From contig NZ_DHOS01000041.1 in NCBI RefSeq assembly GCF_002410825.1, positions 25,760 through 65,765 on the forward strand: a stretch of DNA of 40,006 bases, written 5' to 3'. A program made the position numbers and the translations under genes. Position 1 is the first letter of the stretch. Each line of letters starts with the position of its first letter. Shown here piece after piece: positions 1 through 8,497 of this stretch. This DNA comes from Proteiniphilum sp. UBA5384. GTDB lineage: Bacteria > Bacteroidota > Bacteroidia > Bacteroidales > Dysgonomonadaceae. The notes under the pieces were generated by a model. That model was not told the origin of the DNA and searched no databases. It worked only from the letters and a program-made list of their open reading frames with translations.

Positions 1-243
1 CTCCCTGACGGTAGTATCCACCGGATAGCTGAGGAATTGGATATGAAACCCGAAACCGTAAGGAACTATTTTGGTGGATATAATTTTAAAGAAGGTAAAA
101 GTGTAGGAATACATATTGAACCGGGGCCGAATGGTGGTATTGTTGTTCTCGATGATACCACTATCTTTGATAAGGCATTGGATATTCTAGGTCTGAAAGA
201 TTATCCCGAACCCGATTCGGTGGAAGCTGAAGAAAGAGAGTAA
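1..243 (+). CDS. Small DNA-binding-like protein, 3' part only
   Basis: The reading frame is open from the first base of the window and ends at the TAA at 241-243, so the start lies outside. The visible 80 codons read LPDGSIHRIAEELDMKPETV at the N-terminal side, which looks like a helix-turn-helix (an IAEELDMKPETVRNYF type recognition helix), followed by a Gly/Pro-rich turn and an acidic tail. Similar short proteins annotated only as DNA-binding are common in Bacteroidales. The target and role are unknown. An internal ATG at 37 would remove most of the putative helix-turn-helix, so I do not take it as the start. An intrinsic terminator follows immediately. Confidence 0.6.
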   Translation, partial: LPDGSIHRIAEELDMKPETVRNYFGGYNFKEGKSVGIHIEPGPNGGIVVLDDTTIFDKALDILGLKDYPEPDSVEAEERE

Positions 244-247
244 AAAA

Positions 248-286
248 AGAAAACCCACTTTTGGCTATATCCGGTGGGTTTTTTTG
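248..286 (+). terminator. Intrinsic terminator after the first gene
   Basis: The stem AAACCCAC (251-258) pairs with GTGGGTTT (274-281), with a 15-nt loop, and is followed by a T run through 285. It sits 7 nt after the stop codon of the first gene. Confidence 0.85.
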
Positions 287-353
287 TCTCTGAATTATTA
301 ACATTGGTGTTTGCAGGATATTATCTCTTGCGGATACTCTTAAAAATGATGGT

Positions 354-1499
354 ATGAAAAAAGATAAAGATGACAACGGGACCAACGATGCAAAACTCGT
401 TACCGTTGCAATTCATACATATGAGAAGGCACATATATTGAAATCGATCCTTGAATCGGAAGGAATTCCGGCTGTCATACATGGTATTCAAATGATTGAT
501 CCGGTGGTGCCCGAAAATGTGCGTGTACGGATCAATGAGAGTGATCTTCCCAAGGCGCTCCAGATCATTGAAGAAGTAGATTTTACCTCGACAAATATGG
601 AAGATAAGAATCAAAAGACAAAAAAAGAGATTCTTATTCCGGTAGATTTTTCTGATTATTCTTTGGTAGCATGTGAATTTGGATTTCGTCTGGCGAGTGA
701 CCTGGATTGTAAAGTGAAGCTGCTACATGCATTCTTTACACCTTTTTATCCCGCATCGGTACCCTTTGGAGATACCTTCGCCATGCAGACGACTGACAAG
801 GATCTCTTTCAGGATGTAAGAAACAGGACTGAAAGAGAGATGCAGGCGCTAATAGAGAAAATTGAAAGCAGGATAGCTTCTGGTTTGATCCCGGCAGTAT
901 CCTATAAAACAGCGCTGGTTGAGGGATTACCCGAAGAAGAGATCATCACTTATTCCAAAAAAATGCGCCCCACTGCTATTGTCATGGGTACAAGGGGCAA
1001 AAACGCCAAAGAGTTAGACCTGATAGGGAGTGTGACCGCCGAGGTGATGGATGGTTGCAGGACGCCCGTTTTTGCTATTCCTGAGGATACAAAAATAAGA
1101 AGCCTTTCAGAGATGAGGGCTATTGTCTTTCTTACCAACTTCCAGGAGCGTGAATTTAAAGCGTTCGATATTATGATGAAGTTTTTGAAGCCTTATCCGG
1201 TGAAGGTCTATCTGGCACATATTGCAAAGAAAGAAGATGTATGGAATGAGATTAAACTCTCAGGTGTACAGAAACGCTTTTCGGATCTGTATCCCCATCT
1301 TGAGATTGAATATAAACTGATCGATCAGAATGAAGGGTTAGAGATTACACTCGATAAATTTGCAGATGAACATAAGGTGGATATGATCTCCTTGTCGAGT
1401 TCCCGGCGTAATATCTTCGCAAGGATATTCAATCCGGGAATTGCCCGAAGAATGATATTTCATTCCGATACGCCGTTATTAGTAATTAAAGGTATGTAA
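354..1499 (+). CDS. Universal stress protein with N-terminal DUF2007 domain and two Usp domains
   Basis: A 381-residue cytoplasmic protein. Residues about 14-77 look like DUF2007 (putative signal-transducing domain, HTYEKAHILKSILESEGIPA). Residues 91-244 form a canonical Usp domain starting KKEILIPVDFSDYS, with an ATP-binding G-x2-G-x9-GS motif at G212, G215 and G225-S226. Residues about 255-380 form a second Usp domain in which the corresponding glycine motif is replaced by Ser/Arg/Asn residues, so it probably does not bind nucleotide. Usp proteins act in stress survival, often as nucleotide-binding regulators; a specific partner cannot be inferred here. The gene stands alone between two terminators. 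The ATG at 354 is the first start in frame. The DUF2007 fusion is the odd feature. Confidence 0.85.
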   Translation: MKKDKDDNGTNDAKLVTVAIHTYEKAHILKSILESEGIPAVIHGIQMIDPVVPENVRVRINESDLPKALQIIEEVDFTSTNMEDKNQKTKKEILIPVDFSDYSLVACEFGFRLASDLDCKVKLLHAFFTPFYPASVPFGDTFAMQTTDKDLFQDVRNRTEREMQALIEKIESRIASGLIPAVSYKTALVEGLPEEEIITYSKKMRPTAIVMGTRGKNAKELDLIGSVTAEVMDGCRTPVFAIPEDTKIRSLSEMRAIVFLTNFQEREFKAFDIMMKFLKPYPVKVYLAHIAKKEDVWNEIKLSGVQKRFSDLYPHLEIEYKLIDQNEGLEITLDKFADEHKVDMISLSSSRRNIFARIFNPGIARRMIFHSDTPLLVIKGM

Positions 1500-1503
1500 A
1501 ATA

Positions 1504-1536
1504 AAAAAGGGTTCCTCATTAAGAAGAACCCTTTTT
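1504..1536. terminator. Bidirectional intrinsic terminator
   Basis: Perfect 11-bp stem: AAAAAGGGTTC (1504-1514) pairs with GAACCCTTTTT (1526-1536). The A-rich and T-rich flanks let it serve the Usp gene on plus and the ompH gene on minus, whose stops converge on it. Confidence 0.9.
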
Positions 1537-1555
1537 ATGTGTATTTTACCTTATT

Positions 1556-2065
1556 TTATTTGAGACCCAGTTTTGTTTTTACCTGCGGAGTGATATCCGT
1601 GGCTGAAGGTGTCATATATACGAGAGGCGATTGTACCGAAGAAATGTCATAGACAAATGTGTACTTGTTTTCATCCCCAATAGCTTTAATAGCTTCAAAT
1701 ATTTTCCTGTTCACAGGTTCAAGCAGTTGCTGTTGCAATTGACTCATTTCCTGCCGGCTGTTTTGAGAATAGACCTGGAATCTTTCCTGAATCTGACCCA
1801 ATTGTTTTTGCTGGTCTTGTTTTACAGCTTCAGAAGAGCCAGGATTTTTTTCAAACTCTTCTAATTTCTTGTTGAATTCCTCCTCCAGCGCTTGCATGTT
1901 CTTAGTAATTTCATCCTGTTTATTAGTTAGCTGGGTTTCAATGCCGGATAGTTCTGGCATGGCGGCAAAAATCTCCTGTACATTGACTGTGGCGATCTTC
2001 ACCTCTTGTGCCACGGCTGCCAATGGAGCTACGGCAATAAATAAAATTAATAACTTCTTTAACAT
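1556..2065 (-). CDS. OmpH/Skp family periplasmic chaperone (second copy)
   Basis: A 169-residue protein with a Sec signal peptide (MLKKLLILFIAVAPLAAVAQ, cleavage expected after AQ). A short beta strand (VKIATVNVQEIF) and a long charged, Gln/Glu/Lys-rich helical coiled-coil stretch (about residues 40-125) follow, then the C-terminal strand region. This is the Skp/OmpH jellyfish architecture. Skp-type chaperones hold unfolded outer-membrane proteins in the periplasm and deliver them to BamA, encoded upstream in the same operon. It lies 65 nt after the first ompH copy, and the two proteins are clearly paralogous. It is the last gene of the operon, ending at the bidirectional terminator. Confidence 0.9.
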   Translation of the reverse strand: MLKKLLILFIAVAPLAAVAQEVKIATVNVQEIFAAMPELSGIETQLTNKQDEITKNMQALEEEFNKKLEEFEKNPGSSEAVKQDQQKQLGQIQERFQVYSQNSRQEMSQLQQQLLEPVNRKIFEAIKAIGDENKYTFVYDISSVQSPLVYMTPSATDITPQVKTKLGLK

Positions 2066-2130
2066 GATTGCTATTTCTATTTTTTGTTGGTAATTCGATA
2101 AAAATCGGCTACAAAGATAATCTATTTATT

Positions 2131-2643
2131 TTAATATCCTAACCTTGAGAGCACTTGATCGCTGATGTCAATACCGGGTGATGCAAAAATAATGGATGTG
2201 GCGGAGGCCCTGTCTATCACCAGCGTATAACCTGCTTCGGTGGAAATGGCTTTGACTGCTTCATAGACATCGTCCTGAATGGGTTTGATGAGTTCTTCCT
2301 GCTTTTTGAACAATTCCCCCTGTTGTCCGAAATATTTGTTTCTGAGCTCTTGGATGGCATTTTCTTTGGCTACGATTTCATTCTCCCGTTTGGTTTTTTC
2401 ATCTCCTTTCAGTAGAGCAAGGTCTGCCTGGTATTTTTTGTACATGGCATCAACTGCTGCTACTTCTTTGTCTACCTCATTCTGCCATTGTTTGGATAAT
2501 GACTCGATTTGTTTGCCGGCACTCTCATATGTCGGGATTCTTTTCAGGATATACTCCATATCGATTAAGGCGTACCTTTGCGCATAGGTGTTTCCCACTG
2601 CTAACGCCATGAATATCCCTACCAAAAAAAGTACTTTCTTCAT
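2131..2643 (-). CDS. OmpH/Skp family periplasmic chaperone (first copy)
   Basis: A 170-residue paralogue of the downstream ompH. The signal peptide is MKKVLFLVGIFMALAVGNTYAQ. Next comes the Skp N-terminal strand RYALIDMEYILKRIPTYESA, a Lys/Glu-rich coiled coil (about residues 40-120), and the C-terminal segment YTLVIDRASATSIIFASPGI typical of the family. It presumably acts as a periplasmic holdase for beta-barrel proteins. It starts 115 nt after the bamA stop; Bacteroidota commonly carry two ompH genes directly behind bamA, as here. In some Bacteroides the next gene is murI; it is absent here. Confidence 0.92.
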   Translation of the reverse strand: MKKVLFLVGIFMALAVGNTYAQRYALIDMEYILKRIPTYESAGKQIESLSKQWQNEVDKEVAAVDAMYKKYQADLALLKGDEKTKRENEIVAKENAIQELRNKYFGQQGELFKKQEELIKPIQDDVYEAVKAISTEAGYTLVIDRASATSIIFASPGIDISDQVLSRLGY

Positions 2644-2758
2644 ATTATTCTTGTTTTAATTACTACTGAATAACTACCGAATATAAAGACTGTCTCGGTA
2701 ATAAAACGTTTACAGACACCTTGATAAATTATGTTAAACGAAAATCCTTCGGGATGAA

Positions 2759-5413
2759 TTAGAATTCCTGTCCGATAATAAAGTGGAACTGGCTCCCTCC
2801 CCTTTCTCGGGTTCCTCGTCCGTATACAGTATCGAAACCATATGCCCAGTCGATGCCCATCAATCCGATCATCGGCAGGAAGATACGTGCTCCCACTCCT
2901 GCTGAACGTTTCAAGTCGAAAGGATTGAATTCTTTTGTGGTCTGCCATGCATTTCCTGCTTCGAGGAATGCCACACCGTAAATAGTGGAATTGGGTTCCA
3001 GAATAAACGGATAGCGTAATTCCAGTCCAAGACGAGTATAGGCACGGCCCTCCGTCATGATTGAGTTATTTTCATACCCGCGTAATGCTATATTTTCAGT
3101 GGCGAAGGTAGACGTATATCCCGTCATGCCGTCACCTCCCACATCGAATGTTTCAAAGGGGGTCTGTTTGTTTTTGTTATAGTGTCCTAATAGTCCGAAT
3201 TCAACTCTGGTTGCCATTACCGGGGTCCTTTTTACCGTCATGGGAGTTAACGGGGTGAAGGTACGGATTTTTAATTTCCATTTATGATATTCATTCCATT
3301 TGTATTTGGCCGGATCAGCATCCGACATATTAGCATAATCGTTGCCATCCCACAATGAGAAAGGTGGGGTAGCACTGACGCTTAATGTAAATTGAGAACC
3401 GGTACGCGTATAGATGGGATTGTCGGTAGAGATGCGGGAGAGTGTTAACCCGAGCGAGATACTATTACTGCTTCCTGTCTGGAACTTAAAATAGTTATAT
3501 CTCCAGTTCTTCAAATTATACAATTGATAACCCAATTCTGCCATAAACTGGAAATAGTCATCCGGCCATTCGAGTCGCTTTCCATATCCCACTGAAATTC
3601 CTACCATATTGAAGACCTGATCGGGATCGTAACTATATTCCATAGCGTCCTGGTAATAGCCGCTATAGCCGCCATAGCCCCCGTAACCACCATACCCTCC
3701 ATACAGATAAGGATTGCTATACATATTCTGGCTGTAATAGCGATCGTTCATTCCGGTCATCCTGGAGTAATAAGCACTGAATGAAAGGTTGTTTGGCCTT
3801 TTACCACCAAACCAAGGTTCAATAAACTGAAATTGGTAAGATTGATAATACTGACCGTTGGTCTGTGCGCTCAAAACGAGCGTTTGCCCTTCGCCCTGTG
3901 GGATGATGCCTCTATGCATAGATGGATTGATCAGATTTTTCAGTGAGAAGTTATTCAGTCGCAGGCTGAGTTTTCCCACTAGTCCGGTTACACCCCATCC
4001 GGCCGAAAATTCGATTTGATCATTCCCTTTCGACGTCAATGGATAGGTGATATCCACAGTCCCATCTTCAGGGTTGGGATTGATTCCCCCACTGATATCA
4101 GCGGAAAGAGCTTCGGGATCAAAGTGTCCTGTTTGTGCGATTTCACGTACCGAACGCAACAGGTCGTCTTTGCTGAATACCGCCCCCGGTTTTGTCCTTA
4201 ACTCACGGCGAATAATATCTTCATAGAGACGGTCGTTCCCCTGGATAATCACCCGTTTAATGGTCGCTTTGGGACCTTCTATCACACGGAGCTCCAAATC
4301 CACAGAGTCGTTCTCGATATTGATCTCTACAGGGTCTATATTTGAGAACAGGTAACCGTTATTCTGGTATAGGTTGACGGCGGCATTTTCATCCTGGATC
4401 AACCTTTCCTGTAATTTCTTCTGATTATAAATATCGCCCGGCGACATGTTAAGCAGTTGTCCTAATTGAGAAGAAGGATAATGGGTGTTCCCTACCCAGT
4501 TGATAGAGCGGATATGATAGAGTGGCCCTTCTTCTACTGCAATTTCTATATTGACTGTTTTTTCGTCGTGTTTGTAAACCGTGTCGCGAAGGATTTCCGC
4601 ATCACGGTACCCTTCTTCATGATATTTTCCTATGAGATTGCGTTTATCCTCTTTGTAAAGATCCTCCACAAACTTTTTTGAACGGAAGAGGTTGGCCAGT
4701 TTCCCTTTTTCGTTGGTTTTCTTCATGGCCTTTTTCAGTTTACGATCCGAAAGAGCTTGGTTCCCATCGATGCTGATATTGTTAACCTTCAATTTTTCTT
4801 TTTTGTCGACGTCGATCTCCAGTGTCACCTGGTTTTTTTGTGTGGAGTCGGGACGTTGCATGATTCTTACTTCTGCATCACCGAATCCTTTTTCGGAGAA
4901 ATAACTCTTAATGATCACTTCTGCACGGGATATCTGGGGAGGCGTAATCTGATTTCCTTTTACGACACCCAGTTTTTTCTCGATATCTTCCTGCTCTCCC
5001 TTTTTCATGCCTTTATAGCGGATATTACTTACGCGGGGACGGTCGGTCAGACTTATCTCCAACCAGATACTGTCACCCTCAATCTTATTTTGTAATATCT
5101 TTACGTCGGAAAAGAGCCCATGTCGCCAGAACTTTTTGACGGCATTGGTGATATCCTGACCGGGGACCTGTATCTGTTGGCCTTTGGAAAGGCCGGAAAA
5201 GCCTACAAGGACAAATTTCTGCTCTTCATACATGGTGCCTTCCACTCCCGTCACTTCGATATCGGCGATATAGTACTTTTTGGAAGGAGCAGTATAATTT
5301 ACGTCCGGTAATCCGGTAGCGGACGAAGGTATGGTGTCATTGGTCTGTGCCATTGATATAACCTGCGACAGTATGACAAATAACAGAAGTAAATAAGGTA
5401 TTTTCTTCAACAT
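2759..5413 (-). CDS. bamA: Outer membrane protein assembly factor BamA
   Basis: An 884-residue precursor. The signal peptide is at residues about 1-22 (MLKKIPYLLLLFVILSQVIS...AQ). Successive POTRA domains fill residues about 45-430, with repeated beta-alpha-alpha-beta-beta units such as IEVTGVEGTMY, VNNISIDGNQALS and IKRVIIQGNDRLYED. A C-terminal 16-strand barrel (about 450-884) ends in the beta-signal FHFIIGQEF with terminal Phe. BamA folds and inserts outer-membrane barrels. A Tyr/Gly-rich insertion with GGY repeats lies in a predicted surface loop near residues 567-590. The gene sits between uppS and ompH, with 47 nt to uppS. The length is normal for the phylum. Confidence 0.97.
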   Translation of the reverse strand: MLKKIPYLLLLFVILSQVISMAQTNDTIPSSATGLPDVNYTAPSKKYYIADIEVTGVEGTMYEEQKFVLVGFSGLSKGQQIQVPGQDITNAVKKFWRHGLFSDVKILQNKIEGDSIWLEISLTDRPRVSNIRYKGMKKGEQEDIEKKLGVVKGNQITPPQISRAEVIIKSYFSEKGFGDAEVRIMQRPDSTQKNQVTLEIDVDKKEKLKVNNISIDGNQALSDRKLKKAMKKTNEKGKLANLFRSKKFVEDLYKEDKRNLIGKYHEEGYRDAEILRDTVYKHDEKTVNIEIAVEEGPLYHIRSINWVGNTHYPSSQLGQLLNMSPGDIYNQKKLQERLIQDENAAVNLYQNNGYLFSNIDPVEINIENDSVDLELRVIEGPKATIKRVIIQGNDRLYEDIIRRELRTKPGAVFSKDDLLRSVREIAQTGHFDPEALSADISGGINPNPEDGTVDITYPLTSKGNDQIEFSAGWGVTGLVGKLSLRLNNFSLKNLINPSMHRGIIPQGEGQTLVLSAQTNGQYYQSYQFQFIEPWFGGKRPNNLSFSAYYSRMTGMNDRYYSQNMYSNPYLYGGYGGYGGYGGYSGYYQDAMEYSYDPDQVFNMVGISVGYGKRLEWPDDYFQFMAELGYQLYNLKNWRYNYFKFQTGSSNSISLGLTLSRISTDNPIYTRTGSQFTLSVSATPPFSLWDGNDYANMSDADPAKYKWNEYHKWKLKIRTFTPLTPMTVKRTPVMATRVEFGLLGHYNKNKQTPFETFDVGGDGMTGYTSTFATENIALRGYENNSIMTEGRAYTRLGLELRYPFILEPNSTIYGVAFLEAGNAWQTTKEFNPFDLKRSAGVGARIFLPMIGLMGIDWAYGFDTVYGRGTRERGGSQFHFIIGQEF

Positions 5414-5460
5414 TGTGATATTTTTCTTTTCTCTGACTCTCTTTATTCGGTGGAGAACTA

Positions 5461-6210
5461 TTATTGTTCAAATTCTAATTGTTCACTGGTTTTACCATAT
5501 CTTCTTTCTCTTCCCTGATAATTGAGAATTGCTTTGTATAATGCCTCTTCCCCGAAATCGGGCCAGAAGATATCGGTAAAATAAAACTCTGCATAAGCAC
5601 ATTGCCAAAGCAGAAAGTTACTAATTCGCTGCTCACCCCCGGTGCGTATCAACAGGTCGGGATCGGGAATTCCGCATGTGGTAAGATAATTACCAAGAAG
5701 CTCTTCATTGATATCTTCTACCTGTAGATACCCTTTCACTGCGTCATTCGCTATTTTTTTTGCAGCCGCGGCAAGTTCCCATTTAGAAGAGTAACTTAAT
5801 GCAAGCACTAAAGTAACCCGTACACCCCCCGCAGTTTCTCTTATACATTCCTCAAGGGCGGTACGTGCATATTCCGGCAGACGATTCTTATCCCCGATTG
5901 AACGGATACTGACTCCATTTTTTTTCAGGAAAGGAGTTTCTTTGGAAATAGCGTATACCATTAAATCCATTAATCCTTTTACTTCATCAGTGGGACGGTT
6001 CCAGTTCTCAGTGGAAAATGCATAAAGGGTAAGATACCGTACCGATGCCTTTGAGGCGGCTTCCACTGCTCTTTTTATTGCACTAATACCCTCTCTGTGT
6101 CCTTCGCCGCGCCCCAGTCCCCTGGATTTTGCCCATCGTCCGTTTCCGTCCATAATAATGGCGATATGGGCGGGCAGGCGATCCCTATCTATCTTTTCAA
6201 GCAACGACAT
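5461..6210 (-). CDS. uppS: Undecaprenyl diphosphate synthase (isoprenyl transferase)
   Basis: A 249-residue cis-prenyltransferase. It condenses isopentenyl diphosphate units onto farnesyl diphosphate to make the C55 carrier used for peptidoglycan and O-antigen synthesis. Diagnostic motifs are HIAIIMDGNGRWAKSRG (residues 15-31, catalytic Asp21), the downstream GHREG, and RTGGEQRISNFLLWQ with the YAEFYF(T)D segment near the C-terminus. It lies 18 nt after the DUF6089 gene and 47 nt before bamA, an arrangement common in Bacteroidales that couples the lipid carrier to outer-membrane assembly. The length is typical. Confidence 0.97.
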   Translation of the reverse strand: MSLLEKIDRDRLPAHIAIIMDGNGRWAKSRGLGRGEGHREGISAIKRAVEAASKASVRYLTLYAFSTENWNRPTDEVKGLMDLMVYAISKETPFLKKNGVSIRSIGDKNRLPEYARTALEECIRETAGGVRVTLVLALSYSSKWELAAAAKKIANDAVKGYLQVEDINEELLGNYLTTCGIPDPDLLIRTGGEQRISNFLLWQCAYAEFYFTDIFWPDFGEEALYKAILNYQGRERRYGKTSEQLEFEQ

Positions 6211-6228
6211 TTTTCTACGACTGAATTG

Positions 6229-6936
6229 TTAATTTCCATGGCAGGGATCTTCACGTAAACCGAACTCCCATGTCAGGAAAACCATTGTGAATGAATACCA
6301 GTCCCGATTTTTGAATAGACTGCTCTGAATGCCGTAGGGACTGTCTAAACTCCATCCGGTGGTTTGTCGAACCACATCGAAATCATCCCTAAACAACTTT
6401 CGCATCGAAAACTCGATACCGATATTCATTTTATTTTTTAATTTATACTTAAATCCCATTCCGAAAGGAATGTTTGCATCCATAAAAAAATTATCTCCCG
6501 TGGCATAGGTAGCACCTACGCCGGTAAATAAATAAGGAGTATAGGGTTTTGTCCCGAGATAGCTATATTTATCGCTATATGGGAAAAAATTGAACTCCAC
6601 TTGTGTCCCCAAATCTGCCAAGGTACGATGAAACGATGCCTGTACTGAGAACGGGAAAATATTGCCCGAATCGATACTCTTTCCGGAAACGTTTCCTACA
6701 AACAGGTTAGCCTTGATGCCCCAGTGAAAATTGATGTTATACCGGAATAGGAGCCCCCCCGCCACTCCCGGATGGAGATAGGGTCTGGTCCTGTTGGCGT
6801 CCCCCATATAAAACGAGGTACCTATGGCGCCTCCAATCTCATACTTGTATTCCTGGGCACAGACATTCACTGTGGATATCGAAATGAAGAGACCCATTGC
6901 AAAAAGTGAGACGACGACAGATCTTTCAATTTTCAT
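6229..6936 (-). CDS. DUF6089 family outer-membrane beta-barrel protein
   Basis: A 235-residue protein with a signal peptide ending around CAQ (residues 26-28). It contains many alternating-hydrophobic, aromatic strands, for example YKYEIGGAIGTSFYMGDANR and YTPYLFTGVGATYATGD, consistent with a small outer-membrane barrel. The family is found directly upstream of uppS and bamA in Bacteroidota, which is the main basis for the name. It resembles OmpW/porin-like barrels, but its function is unknown. It is the first gene of the operon; a matching -7 box is at 6970-6977 on the minus strand. Confidence 0.8.
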   Translation of the reverse strand: MKIERSVVVSLFAMGLFISISTVNVCAQEYKYEIGGAIGTSFYMGDANRTRPYLHPGVAGGLLFRYNINFHWGIKANLFVGNVSGKSIDSGNIFPFSVQASFHRTLADLGTQVEFNFFPYSDKYSYLGTKPYTPYLFTGVGATYATGDNFFMDANIPFGMGFKYKLKNKMNIGIEFSMRKLFRDDFDVVRQTTGWSLDSPYGIQSSLFKNRDWYSFTMVFLTWEFGLREDPCHGN

Positions 6937-6969
6937 TCTGATTGAATTTTGATTGTCTCAACTTTAACG

Positions 6970-6977
6970 CAAATTTA
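6970..6977 (-). promoter_or_regulatory. Promoter -7 box of the DUF6089-uppS-bamA-ompH operon
   Basis: Reads TAAATTTG on the minus strand, a full match to the Bacteroidota consensus TAnnTTTG, 33 nt before the ATG. No clear TTTG -33 element is seen. Confidence 0.6.
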
Positions 6978-7038
6978 TTACATAAATTGTGTAGGGTAAA
7001 CTTGCTGCTCGTTTTAACCGTGAATGTGATTTCTTCGA

Positions 7039-8412
7039 TCAGTTTTGATTAAACTTGTTGAGCCTCCCTTTCCAGATATCCCCAATTTGGGTGTCGGACA
7101 AGGATATTCCGCCGAATATCCATATATTATTGTTATTATCGGTGATAACCGATGCATATTTTCTTGCGGTAAAATCAACAGGTTCGCTAGGAAAAGCCTG
7201 ATTTTCGCCTGCGTTACTCCACTCGGCACCGTAATTATTTGAATACATCAGCAGATTTTTTCCGGTGGATGTGGTGGTTATCAGGTATGGCTGGTCATCG
7301 TAGAAAAAAAGACTGCTCCCTTCCAGAATTCCTTCATCCGGTTTCTGTGAAGTGAAAAATGTGATAATGCCATTGGACTCCTGTAATACCCAGATGTCAT
7401 TATTGGAGGTGTTATCGGCCTTTTTTCCGCCTGATATGAAGATGAATTTGTTGGCATATACCGTACTACTTTCCACTGTTAATGCCGAAAAATCAGTTAC
7501 CGGCATATTCTCCGGTATATTATTCATCAGTACAATTTCCGAGAATGCTTCGCTTGTCTTGGCGAACTTGAGTGTCCCTCCGTCATTTACCGCCAACAGG
7601 ACACTGCCCTGTGTGACAAAAGGAAGTTCTCCGTATATGGCTTTCACTTCATATGAAGTTGACACCTCATTCCATGTGATAGCATTGTCAGAGCGATAAA
7701 CTGCACCCGAGGGAGTAAGGGCATACTGGGTACCTCCGCATGTAATGAGTGATGTGAGGAGAATATTATCGGGCATTCCGGAGAGAGAAGAGGCTTCTGT
7801 CCATTCCGGGTTTTCGGAAATAGGGGCTGAATAGGCTTTTATCCCGGACCCTGACCGGTAATAAGTGTAAAAATCATTCTCGTGGGCTATCGTCCGGTGT
7901 TCTCCTACGGGAGGAGCCAGATAACTGTCTTTTATCCGGTTCCAGTCAATGATATAGGGGTCGCTCTGGTATATGCCCAGTTTAAACTGATAAGTCTTTT
8001 CGTGGAGGCCATCGGGAGAAGTGGTTTTGATCTTCTTTAACCTGGGTAGTGCAATTGAATCCAGTTGATTCCATATATAGGTACTGTCATCCGGACTGCC
8101 GGTGAGCGTGAGTTCTACCTTATAGAATGGAAAATAGGTGTTCGAGCTGGATAAGCTCAAGCTGATGCTATCCACGTGAAACAGGTAGGGTAGCGGTTCT
8201 TTATTGAATATTTCCCCGTTTATCTGGTCGATGGTAAAGGAGACGTCTGTCAATACTCCAACGGAGTCTGTCTTGGATGAAAGCGAAATGGCATATATCT
8301 GCGGATCGGTAGGACGATCCAACAGGTAGTTGTCGGAGGAGTTAAGGCAAGAGGAGAACAATAATATGTTCAGGATAAGTACCGATGTCCAAAGGAAATA
8401 TTTAGATATCAT
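7039..8412 (-). CDS. DUF6242 family lipoprotein with kelch-like repeats
   Basis: I place the start at the ATG at 8412 (MISKYFLWTSVLILNILLFS), because the longer frame begins with a GTG at 8436 and would spoil the signal peptide. This gives 457 residues. The lipobox LFSSC makes it a predicted lipoprotein. The N-terminal third (about 30-150) looks like a beta-sandwich. The remainder has kelch/propeller-like blades, including NDIWVLQES and NNIWIFGGISL...GDIWKGRL. These match what I know of DUF6242. The function is unknown; surface or periplasmic binding is a guess. It is transcribed from its own promoter at 8453-8460, separate from ribD. Confidence 0.75.
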   Translation of the reverse strand: MISKYFLWTSVLILNILLFSSCLNSSDNYLLDRPTDPQIYAISLSSKTDSVGVLTDVSFTIDQINGEIFNKEPLPYLFHVDSISLSLSSSNTYFPFYKVELTLTGSPDDSTYIWNQLDSIALPRLKKIKTTSPDGLHEKTYQFKLGIYQSDPYIIDWNRIKDSYLAPPVGEHRTIAHENDFYTYYRSGSGIKAYSAPISENPEWTEASSLSGMPDNILLTSLITCGGTQYALTPSGAVYRSDNAITWNEVSTSYEVKAIYGELPFVTQGSVLLAVNDGGTLKFAKTSEAFSEIVLMNNIPENMPVTDFSALTVESSTVYANKFIFISGGKKADNTSNNDIWVLQESNGIITFFTSQKPDEGILEGSSLFFYDDQPYLITTTSTGKNLLMYSNNYGAEWSNAGENQAFPSEPVDFTARKYASVITDNNNNIWIFGGISLSDTQIGDIWKGRLNKFNQN

Positions 8413-8452
8413 TTGTTTCAAAATATTGTACACCACTGTTATTTAGGATATG

Positions 8453-8460
8453 CAAAAGTA
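8453..8460 (-). promoter_or_regulatory. Promoter -7 box of the DUF6242 gene
   Basis: TACTTTTG on the minus strand, a perfect TAnnTTTG match, 40 nt upstream of the preferred ATG at 8412 and 16 nt from the alternative GTG. It lies after the ribD stop, so the gene has its own promoter. Confidence 0.65.
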
Positions 8461-8497
8461 GAAAGATTTTTCTCTTTAACCATATTAAAATGAATAT

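Noticed and set aside
3650..3720. Recent slippage repeat in bamA
   Set aside because: The GGY units use different codons, so the DNA is not a simple tandem repeat; kept only as a loop observation.
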